From Hymenobacter lapidarius (lineage in GTDB: Bacteria; Bacteroidota; Bacteroidia; Cytophagales; Hymenobacteraceae), in the NCBI RefSeq assembly GCF_001816145.1, contig NZ_MDZB01000011.1, forward strand, positions 1 through 64,000: a DNA stretch of 64,000 bases. Reading direction: 5' to 3'. This document shows positions 8,938 through 18,540 of this stretch, in pieces. The notes beneath the pieces were generated by a model. It made no database searches and was not told the origin of the DNA. It saw only the letters and a list, made by a program, of their open reading frames with translations. Position 1 is the first letter of the stretch. Every line of letters begins with the position of its first letter. The translations under genes and the position numbers were made by a program.

Positions 8938-10662
8938 ATGAAGCTATACCTAATGCGCGGGTGCCTACCGGCCGCAGCGTTGCTGTTGCTGGCGAGTTGC
9001 CAAGGCCAATCGTCGTCGTCATCGTCGGAAACAGCTGCTTCGGGCAGCCAGTCGCAGTCCTTGTCTTCGGATACCGCCAGTGTGCCGTCGCCGGCCGATG
9101 GCATCACGCCGGCGCTCATCCGGCAGCACATCAAAATGCTGTCGTCGGACGAGTTTGAGGGGCGGCGGCCGTTCACGGCCGGCGAGGAGAAAACGACTAC
9201 CTACCTGGCCACCGAATTTAAGAAACTAGGCCTGCAGCCCGGGCCCGATGGCACCTACTTTCAGGCCGTACCGCTGGTGGAAATCACCGGGATGCCCGCT
9301 CCTACCGCTACCGTGAGCGGCAACGGCAAAAGCCTGACCCTGAACTACCGCACCGACTACATGGTGCTCACCGAGCGCGAAGTGCCGGCCGTGGCCGTCA
9401 GCAATTCGCCGCTGGTGTTTGCGGGCCACGGCGTGGTGGCGCCCGAATACGGCTGGGACGACTACGCGGGCCTCGACGTGAAGGGCAAGACCGTGGTGGT
9501 GCTGATAAACGACCCCGGCAACGCGGGCACCGACACCATGCTGTTCAAGGGCAAGGCCATGACGTATTACGGCCGCTGGGGCTACAAGTACGAAGAAGCC
9601 GCCCGCCACGGCGCCACCGGCATCCTCATCGTGCACGACACCAAGCCTGCCTCCTACCCCTGGACGGTGGTGCAAAGCAGCAACGGCGGCGCCAAGCTGC
9701 ACCCCCAGACACCCGACCACGGCGCCAGCAAAGTGGCCCTGGAAGGCTGGATTACCCTAGCCGCCGCCAAGCGCCTGTTCACGGCCGCCGGCCAGAGCTA
9801 CGACGAAGCCTACGCGGCAGCCAACAAGCCAGGCTTCCGGCCACGGGCCATGGGGCTGAATTTCAGCACCTCGCTGCGCAATAAAATCACCCTCAAAACA
9901 TCCAAGAACGTGGTGGCGGTGCTGCCCGGCACTAGCCGCCCCAACGAGTACATCGTGTACTCGGCGCACTGGGACCACCTCGGCATCGGCCCGGCCATTG
10001 CCGGCGACTCGATTTATAACGGGGCCCTCGACAACGCCAGCGGCTGCGCCGGCCTGCTGGCCATTGCCAACGGCTTTGTGCAGGCCAAACAGAAGCCCGC
10101 CCGCAGCATTGTGTTTCTGGCCGTGACGGGCGAGGAGCAGGGCCTGCTGGGTTCGGCCTACTACGCGCAGCACCCGCTGTTTCCGGTGAAGAATACCGTG
10201 GCCAACATCAACATGGACGGCCTGCTGGGCTTCGGGCCGATGCGCGACCTGACCATCACGGGCTACGGGCAGTCGGAGCTGGACGACTACGCCCGGGCTG
10301 CCGCCAAGGAGCAGAACCGCTACGTGCTGCCCACCCAACACCCCGAAACCGGCAGCTTCTACCGCTCCGACCACTTCAATTTTGCCAAAGTGGGCGTGCC
10401 CGCGCTCTATGCCAAGGGCGAGTTTGACAGCCGCTTGCATGGCAAAGACTTTGCCGAAGAACAGGGTAAACTATTCGAGGCCAAGCACTACCATCAGCCC
10501 TCCGACGAGTTCGACCCGAAAGCCGACCTGCGCGGTGCCGCGCAGGATGCGCGGCTCCTCTTTCGCATTGGCCAGCGGCTGGCCAGCGAAACCACTTTTC
10601 CGCAGTGGAAGGAAGGCTCGGAGTTTAAAGCCATCCGGGAAAAGAGCCGGCCGGTCCAATAA
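8938..10662 (+). CDS. M28 family peptidase, lipoprotein
   Basis: 574 aa from ATG 8938. A lipoprotein signal ends in the lipobox LASC with Cys21, followed by a Ser/Gln-rich tether (about 22-48). The peptidase has an inserted PA domain ('YGWDDYAGLDVKGKTVVVLIND') and the two-zinc M28 site: 'YSAHWDHLG' (His and Asp, about 341-349), 'GALDNASGCAG' (Asp, about 365), 'VTGEEQGLLGS' (Glu pair, about 398) and 'FYRSDHFNFA' (His). It is expected to act as a surface- or periplasm-anchored zinc aminopeptidase. All metal ligands appear present. Confidence 0.93.
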   Translation: MKLYLMRGCLPAAALLLLASCQGQSSSSSSETAASGSQSQSLSSDTASVPSPADGITPALIRQHIKMLSSDEFEGRRPFTAGEEKTTTYLATEFKKLGLQPGPDGTYFQAVPLVEITGMPAPTATVSGNGKSLTLNYRTDYMVLTEREVPAVAVSNSPLVFAGHGVVAPEYGWDDYAGLDVKGKTVVVLINDPGNAGTDTMLFKGKAMTYYGRWGYKYEEAARHGATGILIVHDTKPASYPWTVVQSSNGGAKLHPQTPDHGASKVALEGWITLAAAKRLFTAAGQSYDEAYAAANKPGFRPRAMGLNFSTSLRNKITLKTSKNVVAVLPGTSRPNEYIVYSAHWDHLGIGPAIAGDSIYNGALDNASGCAGLLAIANGFVQAKQKPARSIVFLAVTGEEQGLLGSAYYAQHPLFPVKNTVANINMDGLLGFGPMRDLTITGYGQSELDDYARAAAKEQNRYVLPTQHPETGSFYRSDHFNFAKVGVPALYAKGEFDSRLHGKDFAEEQGKLFEAKHYHQPSDEFDPKADLRGAAQDARLLFRIGQRLASETTFPQWKEGSEFKAIREKSRPVQ

Positions 10663-10827
10663 GGTCCGTTTAAAAGCAGCGCATCATTGGTTCCCTTACT
10701 TGGGCAGAGCCGATGGTGCGCATTTCTTTACCCCTGCTTCGGCACCGGAAATAGTGAGCTGCAAGCTCGGGATTTCAAGGTTGAGCAGAACGCAAACCGT
10801 TTTGTTTGGTAGGGTTTGCAATGGCTG

Positions 10828-11259
10828 CTACCGCGCCAGCAGCCAGCCCAGTAGCCCGGCCCGCGCCGTCCAGGCCAGGGTGCGCAGCCAGTTGGTGCGG
10901 ATGAGGCCGTCGATGGCAATGTAGTCGTAGCCCTGCGCCAGGCGGTTGTGGAAGGGCACGGAGATGAAGAAGGTGACCGCCCAAACCAGCACCACCAGCG
11001 CCAGACTCCACCAGCCGACGCCGCCGGGCAAGGCGTGGCGCCCGGCCCAGGCCAGCCACGCGGCCAGGGCCAGCTCCGCTACCATGGGCGCCAGCACCAC
11101 GACGCTCATGCGGCGGGTGTGGGCGGCGTGGAAGGCCTCCCAGGCCGCCTTGGGCACCTGCCCGAAGCTGGGATAATGCACCACCTGCACCGTCCAGATG
11201 AGGCCGGTGAGGTAGGCCGCAGCGGCAAAATTGAGCAAAAGCAGGAGGCGAAACGACAT
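10828..11259 (-). CDS. Small polytopic membrane protein of unknown function
   Basis: 143 aa from ATG 11259; the open frame continues upstream but only this start begins at the first membrane segment ('MSFRLLLLLNFAAAAYLTG'). Four hydrophobic segments are visible, with conserved-looking 'TVQVVHYPSFGQVPKAAWEAFHAAHTRRM' between the first and second and 'VTFFISVPFHNRLAQGYD' before the fourth. It resembles DUF1772-like membrane proteins seen in Bacteroidota, but I do not recognise a function. It is divergent from gapN. Confidence 0.6.
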   Translation of the reverse strand: MSFRLLLLLNFAAAAYLTGLIWTVQVVHYPSFGQVPKAAWEAFHAAHTRRMSVVVLAPMVAELALAAWLAWAGRHALPGGVGWWSLALVVLVWAVTFFISVPFHNRLAQGYDYIAIDGLIRTNWLRTLAWTARAGLLGWLLAR

Positions 11260-11417
11260 GACGGAGAAAATAATTATGGCCTCAACATACGGCTTCTTCG
11301 CTTGTTCGCGGCACGCAAACGTTTCCGAAAAATTTGTTTTCCAGAAACCAAAAAGGATAAGACTTCGGCGGGCGTTTGCTGTTGTGTAGGTTCGCACTGC
11401 ATCATATTGATTCAACT

Positions 11418-13052
11418 ATGTCTGTAACCGCCGAAAGCCTGACCCACCTCTTCCCGCTCGACGAGGCGGCGATTCCCGAAGCCTGGCGCCGGCCCAACCC
11501 GCTGCACCAACGCCAGTACCTGCTCGACGGGGAGCTGCGCGAATGGAGCGGGGCAACCCAGGAAGTCCTCACGCCCATTTACACCCGCTTGACGGATGGC
11601 ACCCTGGCGCCGCGCGTTATCGGCTCCTACCCGCTGCTCGACGAGGCGGAGAGCCTCAAGGCGCTGGACGCGGCCGTGCGCGCCTACGACCACGGCCGCG
11701 GCGAGTGGCCCGCCCTGAGCGTGGCCGAGCGCATTGCGGCGGTGGAGAGATTCACCCGCCTTATTGTGGACCAGAAGAAGGAAATCGTGCAGCTGCTGCT
11801 CTGGGAAATTGGCAAGTCAGCCGCCGACTCGGAGAAGGAGTTCGACCGTACCATCGACTACATCCGCAACACCATCGACGCGCTCAAGGACATGGACCGC
11901 GACTCTTCGCGCTTCACCATTGAGGAGGGTATTATTGGCCAGATTCGGCGTTCGCCGCTGGGTGTGGTGCTGTGCATGGGCCCCTTCAACTACCCCCTGA
12001 ACGAGACCTTCTGCATGCTCATTCCCGCCCTCATCATGGGCAACACGGTGCTTTTCAAGCCCCCGAAGCACGGCGCCTTGCTGCATTTCCCGCTGCTGCA
12101 GGCCTTTGCCGAAGCCTTTCCCAAGGGCGTGGTAAACACCGTGTACGGCCGCGGCAACGCCATCGTGCCCGCCCTTATGACCTCGGGCAAGATTGATGTG
12201 CTGGCGCTGATTGGGTCGAGCCGGGTGGCCGACTCGCTCAAAAAGCTGCACCCCAAATCCAACCGCCTGCGGGCCGTGCTCGGGCTCGATGCCAAGAACG
12301 TGGCCATCATCATGCCCGACGCCGACCTGGATGTGGCCATCAAGGAATCGGTGCTGGGCTCGCTGAGCTTCAACGGCCAGCGCTGCACGGCCCTCAAGCT
12401 GTTTATGGTGCACGAAAGCATTGCCGAAGACTTTGTGCAGCGCCTCGCCGCCGAAATCAACAAGCTGAAGCCCGGCATGCCCTGGGACGAAAAAGTAAAC
12501 ATCACGCCCCTGCCCGAGCCGCAAAAGCCCGGCTACCTCGCCGAGGTCATCGCCGATGCCCAGGCCAAGGGTGCGCGCATCGTGAACGAAGGCGGCGGCA
12601 CCACGGCCGGCCCGCTGGTGTACCCGGCCCTGCTCTACCCCGTGCAGGAAGGCATGAAAGTATGGCGCGAAGAGCAGTTTGGCCCGGTGGTACCGGTGGC
12701 GTCCTTTTTGCACGTTGATGAAGCCATTCAGTACATCATCGACTCCGACCACGGCCAGCAGGTGAGCATTTTTGGCTCCGAATCGCAGGAAGTGGCCCAC
12801 CTGGTCGACCAGCTGGTGAACCAGGTGAGCCGCGTGAACATCAACGCCCAGTGCCAGCGCGGCCCCGATACCTTCCCCTTCACCGGCCGCAAAGACTCGG
12901 CCGAAGGCACGCTCTCGGTGAACGACGCCCTGCGTTCGTTCAGCATCCGCACCGTGGTGGCCACCAAGCAGACGGAGGCCAACAAGCAGATTCTGAATGA
13001 CATCGTGGACGGCCAGGAAAGCAGCTTCCTAAGCACGCGGTTTATCCTGTAG
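11418..13052 (+). CDS. gapN: NADP-dependent glyceraldehyde-3-phosphate dehydrogenase, non-phosphorylating
   Basis: 544 aa from ATG 11418, about 50-70 residues longer than well-known GapN enzymes, mainly at the N-terminus. It has an aldehyde dehydrogenase fold with 'GVVLCMGPFNYPLNETFCML', 'VLFKPPKHG' (cofactor Lys), nucleophile Cys323 in 'SFNGQRCTALKLFM' and 'REEQFGPVVPVASF'. It would oxidise glyceraldehyde-3-phosphate to 3-phosphoglycerate with NADPH formation, bypassing phosphoglycerate kinase. The usual general-base motif ELGGK is replaced by 'GLDAKN' (289-294), so Gly289 sits where the Glu is expected. The call rests on overall similarity to ALDH11. Confidence 0.85.
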   Translation: MSVTAESLTHLFPLDEAAIPEAWRRPNPLHQRQYLLDGELREWSGATQEVLTPIYTRLTDGTLAPRVIGSYPLLDEAESLKALDAAVRAYDHGRGEWPALSVAERIAAVERFTRLIVDQKKEIVQLLLWEIGKSAADSEKEFDRTIDYIRNTIDALKDMDRDSSRFTIEEGIIGQIRRSPLGVVLCMGPFNYPLNETFCMLIPALIMGNTVLFKPPKHGALLHFPLLQAFAEAFPKGVVNTVYGRGNAIVPALMTSGKIDVLALIGSSRVADSLKKLHPKSNRLRAVLGLDAKNVAIIMPDADLDVAIKESVLGSLSFNGQRCTALKLFMVHESIAEDFVQRLAAEINKLKPGMPWDEKVNITPLPEPQKPGYLAEVIADAQAKGARIVNEGGGTTAGPLVYPALLYPVQEGMKVWREEQFGPVVPVASFLHVDEAIQYIIDSDHGQQVSIFGSESQEVAHLVDQLVNQVSRVNINAQCQRGPDTFPFTGRKDSAEGTLSVNDALRSFSIRTVVATKQTEANKQILNDIVDGQESSFLSTRFIL

Positions 13053-13088
13053 TTCGCTTTTCTCGGTTAGCTAAAGACGCCTGCACCG

Positions 13089-13190
13089 AAAGAACGTCAT
13101 GCTGAGCTTGCCGAAGCATCTCTACCGCAGTAGTAACATTGATTAGTTACGCGGGAGAGATGCTTCGGCAAGCTCAGCATGACGTTCTTT
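13089..13190. repeat. Palindromic repeat, GTCATGCTGAGC family, copy 2
   Basis: A near-perfect palindrome: the left arm from AAAGAACGTCATGCTGAGC through CTTGCCGAAGCATCTCT pairs with the right arm AGAGATGCTTCGGCAAG through GCTCAGCATGACGTTCTTT. The loop is about 30 nt. A run of T follows at 13188-13195, so it could act as a rho-independent terminator for gapN. It lies between the convergent gapN and the kinase fragment. Confidence 0.88.
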
Positions 13191-13222
13191 TTTTTGTGCA
13201 AACAGCTGTATGTTTTCCCTAT

Positions 13223-14179
13223 CTATTGCTGCACCGTGGCTGCAGTTGCGGGCTTGGCTACGGCGTGCGCCTGGGGCAGGGTCAGCACGAATTCGGTGAA
13301 GGCGCCTTCTTCGGAACGGGCCACTAGGGTGCCGCCGTATCCGTTGGCAATGATGTCGTAGCTCAGCCACAGGCCCAGGCCGGTGCCTTCGCCGGGCGGC
13401 TTTGTGGTGAAAAACGGGTCGAAAATTTTGTCCATCACCGCCGGGGCGATGCCCAGGCCGTTGTCGCGCACGACCACCTCCACCTGCCCATTAAGGGAGC
13501 GGGTGCGCACCCCAATGGCTGGGGCATAGGCGCCACCGGTGGCCTCGGCCTTTTGGTGCACAGCATAAAAGGCGTTGGTGAATAAGTTGAGCAGCACCCG
13601 GCCCATCTCCTGAGGCACCACGTGCAGCTGGCCCAGGTGTGGGTCCAGGTCCAGGGTGCGGGCTACCGTGAACGTGCGGTGCCGGCTTTGCAGGCCGTGG
13701 TAGGCCAGGCGCAGATACTCCTCGCACAGGGCGTTGAGGTCCACGGTTTGGCGCTGGCCGTTTTCAGCGTGGCCGTGTTCCAGCATTCCCTTCACGATGG
13801 CCGCCGCCCGCCCGCCGTGCTGATGAATCTTGCGCAGATTCTGCTTCAGGTCATTAAACAACTCACTGGCCAGCACCAAGTTGAGGAACGGCTGCTGCTG
13901 CTCTTCCTCCAGCTCCGCCAGCAGCTCCAGGCTCAGCTCTGAGAAGTTATTGACAAAGTTGAGCGGGTTCTGAATTTCGTGGGCCACGCCGGCGGTGAGG
14001 GCCGCCAGGGCCACCATTTTCTCGCTCTGCACCAGTTGCGACTGGGTGGCTTTCAGGCGGGAGAGGGCATGGTCGAGGCGGTCGCGCTGGTGGGCAATCT
14101 GAGCGTTTTTCACGTTCAGCGTGCGGTTGGCCCGCTGCTTGAGGTAGATGTTGCGCCCCAACAGGCCCAGCACCAGCAC
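13223..14179 (-). pseudogene. Sensor histidine kinase, C-terminal half of a frameshifted gene
   Basis: About 319 codons after the frame change at 14183-14202. This half holds the end of the transmembrane segment ('GTVLVLGLLGRNIYLKQ'), a coiled coil, the phospho-acceptor helix 'GVAHEIQNPLNFVNNFSELS' and an HATPase domain with 'NLFTNAFYAV', '[23 protein letters not shown]' and '[15 protein letters not shown]'. It should autophosphorylate and pass phosphate to a response regulator, none of which is adjacent. On its own it lacks a signal peptide and sensor; the first in-frame GTG is at 14179. An open frame continues to an ATG at 14347, but those residues are out-of-frame TPR sequence. Confidence 0.8.
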
Positions 14180-15393
14180 CGTGCCCAGCAGGCCAGCAGG
14201 CCATACAACTGCTGGCGTTGCAGCAGGCGGGCCTGGGTGAGCAGCGCAATCTGGGCCTGCTTCTTTTCCAGGTCGTAGTTGTAGAACAAGGCGCTGGTTT
14301 TTTTCCGGGTTTCCAGTCCCGTGAGCGAATCCTGGTAGGCGGCCCACATGCGGTGGTAGTTGTAGGCCTGCTCGAACTGTCCGCGTCGGGCGTAGGCCTG
14401 GGCCAGCACGTCGCTGGCATTGCGCAGGGTTTCGTTGCTGCGCGTGGCCTGGCTCGCGGCTAGGCCACGGTGGGCCAGGACAATGGCACTATCGGGCTGT
14501 TTAGCAAGCAGGTAGGCGCGGGCCAGCGCCACCTCGGCCGGGTGCAGGTTGTAGGCATCCTTGCTGTCGCGGGCCGCAGCGCGGGCCAACTGGCCGTGGC
14601 GCAAGGCCAGCAGGTAGTCGCCTTTATCGGCATACAGCTGGGCCTGACTGGTTTCGTCAATGGTCACGCTGCGCAGGTCGCCCAATCGGCGGTTCAGCTC
14701 CACCGCCCGCCGGTAGTACCCCAGCGCGGTGGGCCATTTCTTCAGCTTTTGATACGTGTTGCCTAGCAGACTCAACGCCGCAGCTACAGTGGCCTTGTCG
14801 CCCTGCGCCTGCGCACTGCGGAGTGTGGCTTTGAGGGTGTTGAGAGCGCCGGAATAATTACCGAGCAGCAGGTAGGTGTTGCCAATCGTGATTTGCAGGC
14901 GCGTTTGGGTTATCCGGTCATGAGCTTGCTCGGCGTAGGGCAGGCCTTTGAGGGCAGCCCGCAGGGCCGCAGCCGGGTTCTCCTGCACCATCTCAATGAA
15001 GCTCACCTGCAGGTATGATACCCCCAAACCCTTAAAATCTTTGCGCTGGGTGAACAGCTCCAACGCTTGCTGGGTGCGGTGCCGGGCCTGCACGTAGTCG
15101 GAGTGCAGACGGTAGAGAGTCCCCAGCCGAATCAGGGCCTGGCCTTCGCCGCGCGGGTCGTTCAGCCGGCGGCTCAGTTGCAGGCCCTGCTCCAGCACCG
15201 CGATGGCCTGCGGTAAGTCAATCATCACCAATTCATTGCTTAGCGCCTGCAAGCGGCGCACTCGCATGGTGTCGAGCTGCGTTTGGGCCCGCAGCAACGA
15301 CTGTAAGCTGTCGGCCGGACGCGTTTGGGCTGAGAGGGGCATGCAAAAGACGCCCCTACTAAGCAACAGCGCAAGGACAAGCCAGCGTCTCAT
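14116..15393 (-). pseudogene. TPR sensor domain, N-terminal half of the frameshifted kinase
   Basis: 425 codons, of which about the first 398 are in the true frame. A signal peptide ('LVLALLLSRGVFCMPLSAQ', residues 5-23) is followed by at least six TPR repeats, for example 'GEGQALIRLGTLYRLHSDY' and 'AAALSLLGNTYQKLKKWP'. It then enters 'YNYDLEKKQAQIALLTQARLLQRQQLYGLLA', the start of the membrane segment, where the frame is lost; the last residues ('CWARCWCWACWGA') are out of frame. Periplasmic TPR plus membrane segment plus kinase is a standard Bacteroidota layout, also seen intact at 18556-20559. A one-base deletion in a GGCCTGCTG repeat explains it; a sequencing error cannot be excluded. Confidence 0.8.
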
Positions 15394-15546
15394 TGGATGG
15401 ATAGTCTAGAATCGGGGCCACCGTTGTTTACCTCCCCCCGGTGCTTCCACTAATTCGTCTGCAGCCCTACGAACCGGGTGGCTTATGGTCCTAAGCCCAT
15501 TCAGGCACCAGGCCGTGGCAAGCAAGTAGCGAGCGACCCAGCAGGC

Positions 15547-16164
15547 TTATGGAATGGGCGGGTTGACAATAATCCCAAATGTGCCGGATATTTTGGCTGT
15601 CGGCGCCAGCGTTTCCGGTGGGTCTATGGGCGAAGTAGTTTCCATAACCGCCCGCCAAGGGCATTTCCCATTCACTGGCGCTGCATCCTGTACGGGCGCG
15701 CGATTTTTTTTACACTTGTGAATTTTTTCCAGGTCGTCGATAGCCTTATCAATATCATCTTTAGGCTTTGGCTTTTTCTTCTTGATTTCCCAATAGTTGA
15801 TTATGGTATTATTGGGTTGCGGAGAACCCGTCACTTGCACCGTGAAGCGCGCCTCGTGCGGGTTGGCTGGGTCGGTATCATCCCGAAAAGAATACGTGAG
15901 GGGAGTGGTTGTCAATGGGGCAAAGGCTCCAGGCTGGGGATGTGTATCGTAGAATGCTTGGGCCTCACTCGTGCAGATATCTGTGGTAGTATAAAGGTGC
16001 TCGACAGAAGCTATTCTGGGCAGCTTGACAGTCATCAAATCGATACTCGGTGAGCCGCTATTACCGGCGCACTCTTCATGGCTCGGGGCTGGTTGGAAAC
16101 GCAGGAGACGCCACTCACCAAGCACAGAGTGCTTAGAACTTTGATTAAATAATTTATAATTCAA
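15547..16164 (-). CDS. Hypothetical protein in an AT-richer patch
   Basis: 205 aa at most, starting 'MNYKLFNQSS'. I do not recognise the family. It has no signal peptide from this start, although 'LGEWRLLRFQPAPS' near the N-terminus looks like the first strand of a lipocalin-like secreted domain, which suggests that the original N-terminus is lost or the real start differs. The C-terminal half has a Lys-rich helix ('EIKKKKPKPKDDIDKAIDDL') and four scattered Cys. The opposite strand is also open (15478-16053), but its translation is hydrophobic and unstructured. Base composition is clearly AT-richer than the neighbours, so it may be a recent arrival or decaying. Confidence 0.4.
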   Translation of the reverse strand: MNYKLFNQSSKHSVLGEWRLLRFQPAPSHEECAGNSGSPSIDLMTVKLPRIASVEHLYTTTDICTSEAQAFYDTHPQPGAFAPLTTTPLTYSFRDDTDPANPHEARFTVQVTGSPQPNNTIINYWEIKKKKPKPKDDIDKAIDDLEKIHKCKKNRAPVQDAAPVNGKCPWRAVMETTSPIDPPETLAPTAKISGTFGIIVNPPIP

Positions 16165-16468
16165 ATATGCAAATTATTTTATAAATATTTAATACTCAAG
16201 TTGCACTTAAAGCCAAGCTGCCGCAGGTATTCGGATTAACTGAGTGCTTAAACGCTCATCTGTGTTGCATTAAGCAATTGAATCGATGGCCGCACTACCT
16301 CCGATAAATCCGATGGTCGAGCCGGAACGGCTCCATAAATCGACTGCACTTTCAAAGCAGCTATTCTTTTGTCGTTCGCGTCTTTATTTTTATACCGGCC
16401 CGAAGCCAGCCATCCCGGCTAACAGTGCTCGGGTCTTCCAACTAAGCACTTATCTCTTCTTTCTCCGC
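16165..16468. other. 304-bp divergent spacer, AT-rich at its left end
   Basis: 16140-16200 is strongly AT-rich (many TTTAT/ATAAT words), in contrast to the surrounding DNA. It separates the orphan gene from the divergent M13 peptidase. The peptidase open frame extends back to 16286, but without a signal peptide. I see no exact TAnnTTTG box and no repeat. Confidence 0.4.
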
Positions 16469-18517
16469 ATGAAAAAACACCTCCTCCTGATACCCTTGCT
16501 GGCCGCTGCCGTGTCCGGCTGCCCGTACAACTCTTTGAAAACGGCCGACTCCGGCAACAAGTCCGACCTGCTCTACACCGCCCTGGACACGACCGTGGCA
16601 CCCGGCGACGACTTCTTCAGCTACGCCAACGGCACCTGGATTAAGAATAACCCAATTCCGGCTTCGGAGAGCAACATGGGCATCGGCAAGAAAGTCCAGG
16701 AAGAGGTGTATGCCCGCCTGCGCCAGACCAGCATGGAAGCGGCGAAAGCCAATGCCGCAGCCGGCAGCAACCAACAAAAGATTGGCGATTTCTGGGCCGT
16801 GGGGCTCGATTCGGTGAAGGCTGATAAGCTGGGCGCCGCGCCCATCAAGGCCGAGTTGGACCGCATTGCGGCCATGAAAACCGTGGCCGAAGTGCCCGGC
16901 GTCATTGCCCACGAAATCCCGCTGGGAGTGCGTGCCCTCATTGGCATCGGGGTGAGCCAGGACGATAAAAACAGTGAGAAAATGGTGCTGACCCTGCGCC
17001 AGTCCGGCCTGGGCCTGCCCAACCGGGACTACTACTTCAACACCGACTCGCGCACCGCCAACATCCGGGCCGAGTACGTGAAGCACGTGACCAACACCTT
17101 CCGGCTGCTGGGCCAGGATGCCACCACTGCCCAGGCCAACGCGGCCCGGGTAATGGCCCTGGAAACGAGCCTGGCCAAGTCCTCGCGCAAGCTCGAAGCC
17201 CTGCGCGACCCCTACGCCAACTACAACAAGATGAGCATTGCGCAGCTCAACAAGCTCACCCCCGGCCTGGACTGGAAAAACTGGCTCACCCAGATGGAAT
17301 TCACCGGCGTGGACACGGTCATCGTAGGCCAGCCCGAGTTCTACCAGAACGCCGCCCAGCTGCTCCGGACCAAGCCGCTGGACGACTGGAAGGCCTACCT
17401 TACCTGGCAGCTCGCGCGCACGTTCGCGCCCACGCTGAGCAGTCAGTTTGTTGATGAGAACTTCCGCTTCTACGGCACCGTGTTGCGCGGCGCCAAGGCC
17501 ATTCGGCCCCGCTGGAAACGCGTGCTCGACATGCAGGAGGATGCCCTGGGCGACGCCCTGGGCCAGCTGTTCGTGAAGGAATACTTCAAGCCCGAGACCA
17601 AAGCCCGCTACGATACGCTGGTAAAAAACGTGGTAGCCTCCTTTGCCGAGCACATCCAGAAAGTGGATTGGATGAGTGCCCCCACCAAAGTAGTAGCGCT
17701 GGAGAAGCTGCGTAAAATCACCCCCAAGGTGGGCTACCCCAGCAAGTGGAAAGACTATTCGGCTCTTACCATTGACCGCAGCTCACTGGCCGCCAACGTA
17801 ATGCGGGCTAACCAGTGGCAGTACCGCTACGAGCTGAACAAGCTGGGCAAGCCCGTGGACCGCACCGAGTGGGGCATGACCCCGCAGACCTACAACGCCT
17901 ACTACAACCCCAGCAACAACGAAATTGTACTGCCCGCCGCCGCCTTTGCCGTGCCCGGCCTGCTCGACGCCGACGCTGATGATGCGCTGGTGTACGGCTA
18001 CGCCGGCGCCAGCACCATTGGCCACGAGCTGACCCACGGCTTCGACGACCAGGGCAGCCAGTTCGACGCCAAGGGCAACCTGCACGAGTGGTGGAGCAAA
18101 GAAGACCGCCAGCGCTTCAATCAGCGCGTGGCCGGCATCGTGAAGCAATTCAACGGCTACACCCTGCTCGATTCCCTGCACATCAACGGCGAGGCCACGG
18201 CCGGCGAGAACATTGCCGACCTGGGCGGCATCGTCATCGGCCTCGATGCATTCAAAAAGACCAAGCAGTACAAAGAGGGCAAGAAAATAAACGGCCTCAC
18301 GCCCGTGCAGCGCTACTTTCTGGGTTACGCCCTGGGCTGGCAAAACCACACCCGCGACGAGAGCCTGGCCAACCAGCTGCTCACCGACGTGCACTCGCCG
18401 GCCCAATACCGCGTGAACGGCCCCATGGCCGATGTACCGGCCTTCTACGAAGCTTTCGGCATCAAGCCCGGCCAGAAGCTGTACCGGCCCGACTCAACCC
18501 GTGTTATTATCTGGTAA
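16469..18517 (+). CDS. M13 family metallopeptidase (neprilysin/PepO-like), lipoprotein
   Basis: 682 aa from ATG 16469, chosen because it begins the lipoprotein signal 'MKKHLLLIPLLAAAVSGC' with lipobox Cys18. The N-terminal peptidase_M13 helical lid starts at 'VAPGDDFFSYANGTWIKNNPIP'. The zinc site is 'STIGHELTHGFDDQG' (His519 and His523, catalytic Glu520) with the third ligand in 'GENIADLGG' (Glu580). The C-terminal 'HSPAQYRVNGPMADVPAFYEAF' is typical and completes the substrate pocket. It is expected to cleave small peptides outside the cytoplasm. A strong hairpin follows the stop codon. Confidence 0.95.
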   Translation: MKKHLLLIPLLAAAVSGCPYNSLKTADSGNKSDLLYTALDTTVAPGDDFFSYANGTWIKNNPIPASESNMGIGKKVQEEVYARLRQTSMEAAKANAAAGSNQQKIGDFWAVGLDSVKADKLGAAPIKAELDRIAAMKTVAEVPGVIAHEIPLGVRALIGIGVSQDDKNSEKMVLTLRQSGLGLPNRDYYFNTDSRTANIRAEYVKHVTNTFRLLGQDATTAQANAARVMALETSLAKSSRKLEALRDPYANYNKMSIAQLNKLTPGLDWKNWLTQMEFTGVDTVIVGQPEFYQNAAQLLRTKPLDDWKAYLTWQLARTFAPTLSSQFVDENFRFYGTVLRGAKAIRPRWKRVLDMQEDALGDALGQLFVKEYFKPETKARYDTLVKNVVASFAEHIQKVDWMSAPTKVVALEKLRKITPKVGYPSKWKDYSALTIDRSSLAANVMRANQWQYRYELNKLGKPVDRTEWGMTPQTYNAYYNPSNNEIVLPAAAFAVPGLLDADADDALVYGYAGASTIGHELTHGFDDQGSQFDAKGNLHEWWSKEDRQRFNQRVAGIVKQFNGYTLLDSLHINGEATAGENIADLGGIVIGLDAFKKTKQYKEGKKINGLTPVQRYFLGYALGWQNHTRDESLANQLLTDVHSPAQYRVNGPMADVPAFYEAFGIKPGQKLYRPDSTRVIIW

Positions 18518-18540
18518 CTGGCAACCACCTGACAGCCCAC

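Noticed and set aside
10792..10819. GCAAACC...GGTTTGC hairpin as terminator of the M28 gene
   Set aside because: Only 7 bp of stem with a 14-nt loop and no T-run; too weak to call.
15478..16053. 191-codon plus-strand frame over the orphan
   Set aside because: The translation is Arg/Trp/Phe-rich without pattern; the minus-strand frame has more protein-like composition, though both are weak.
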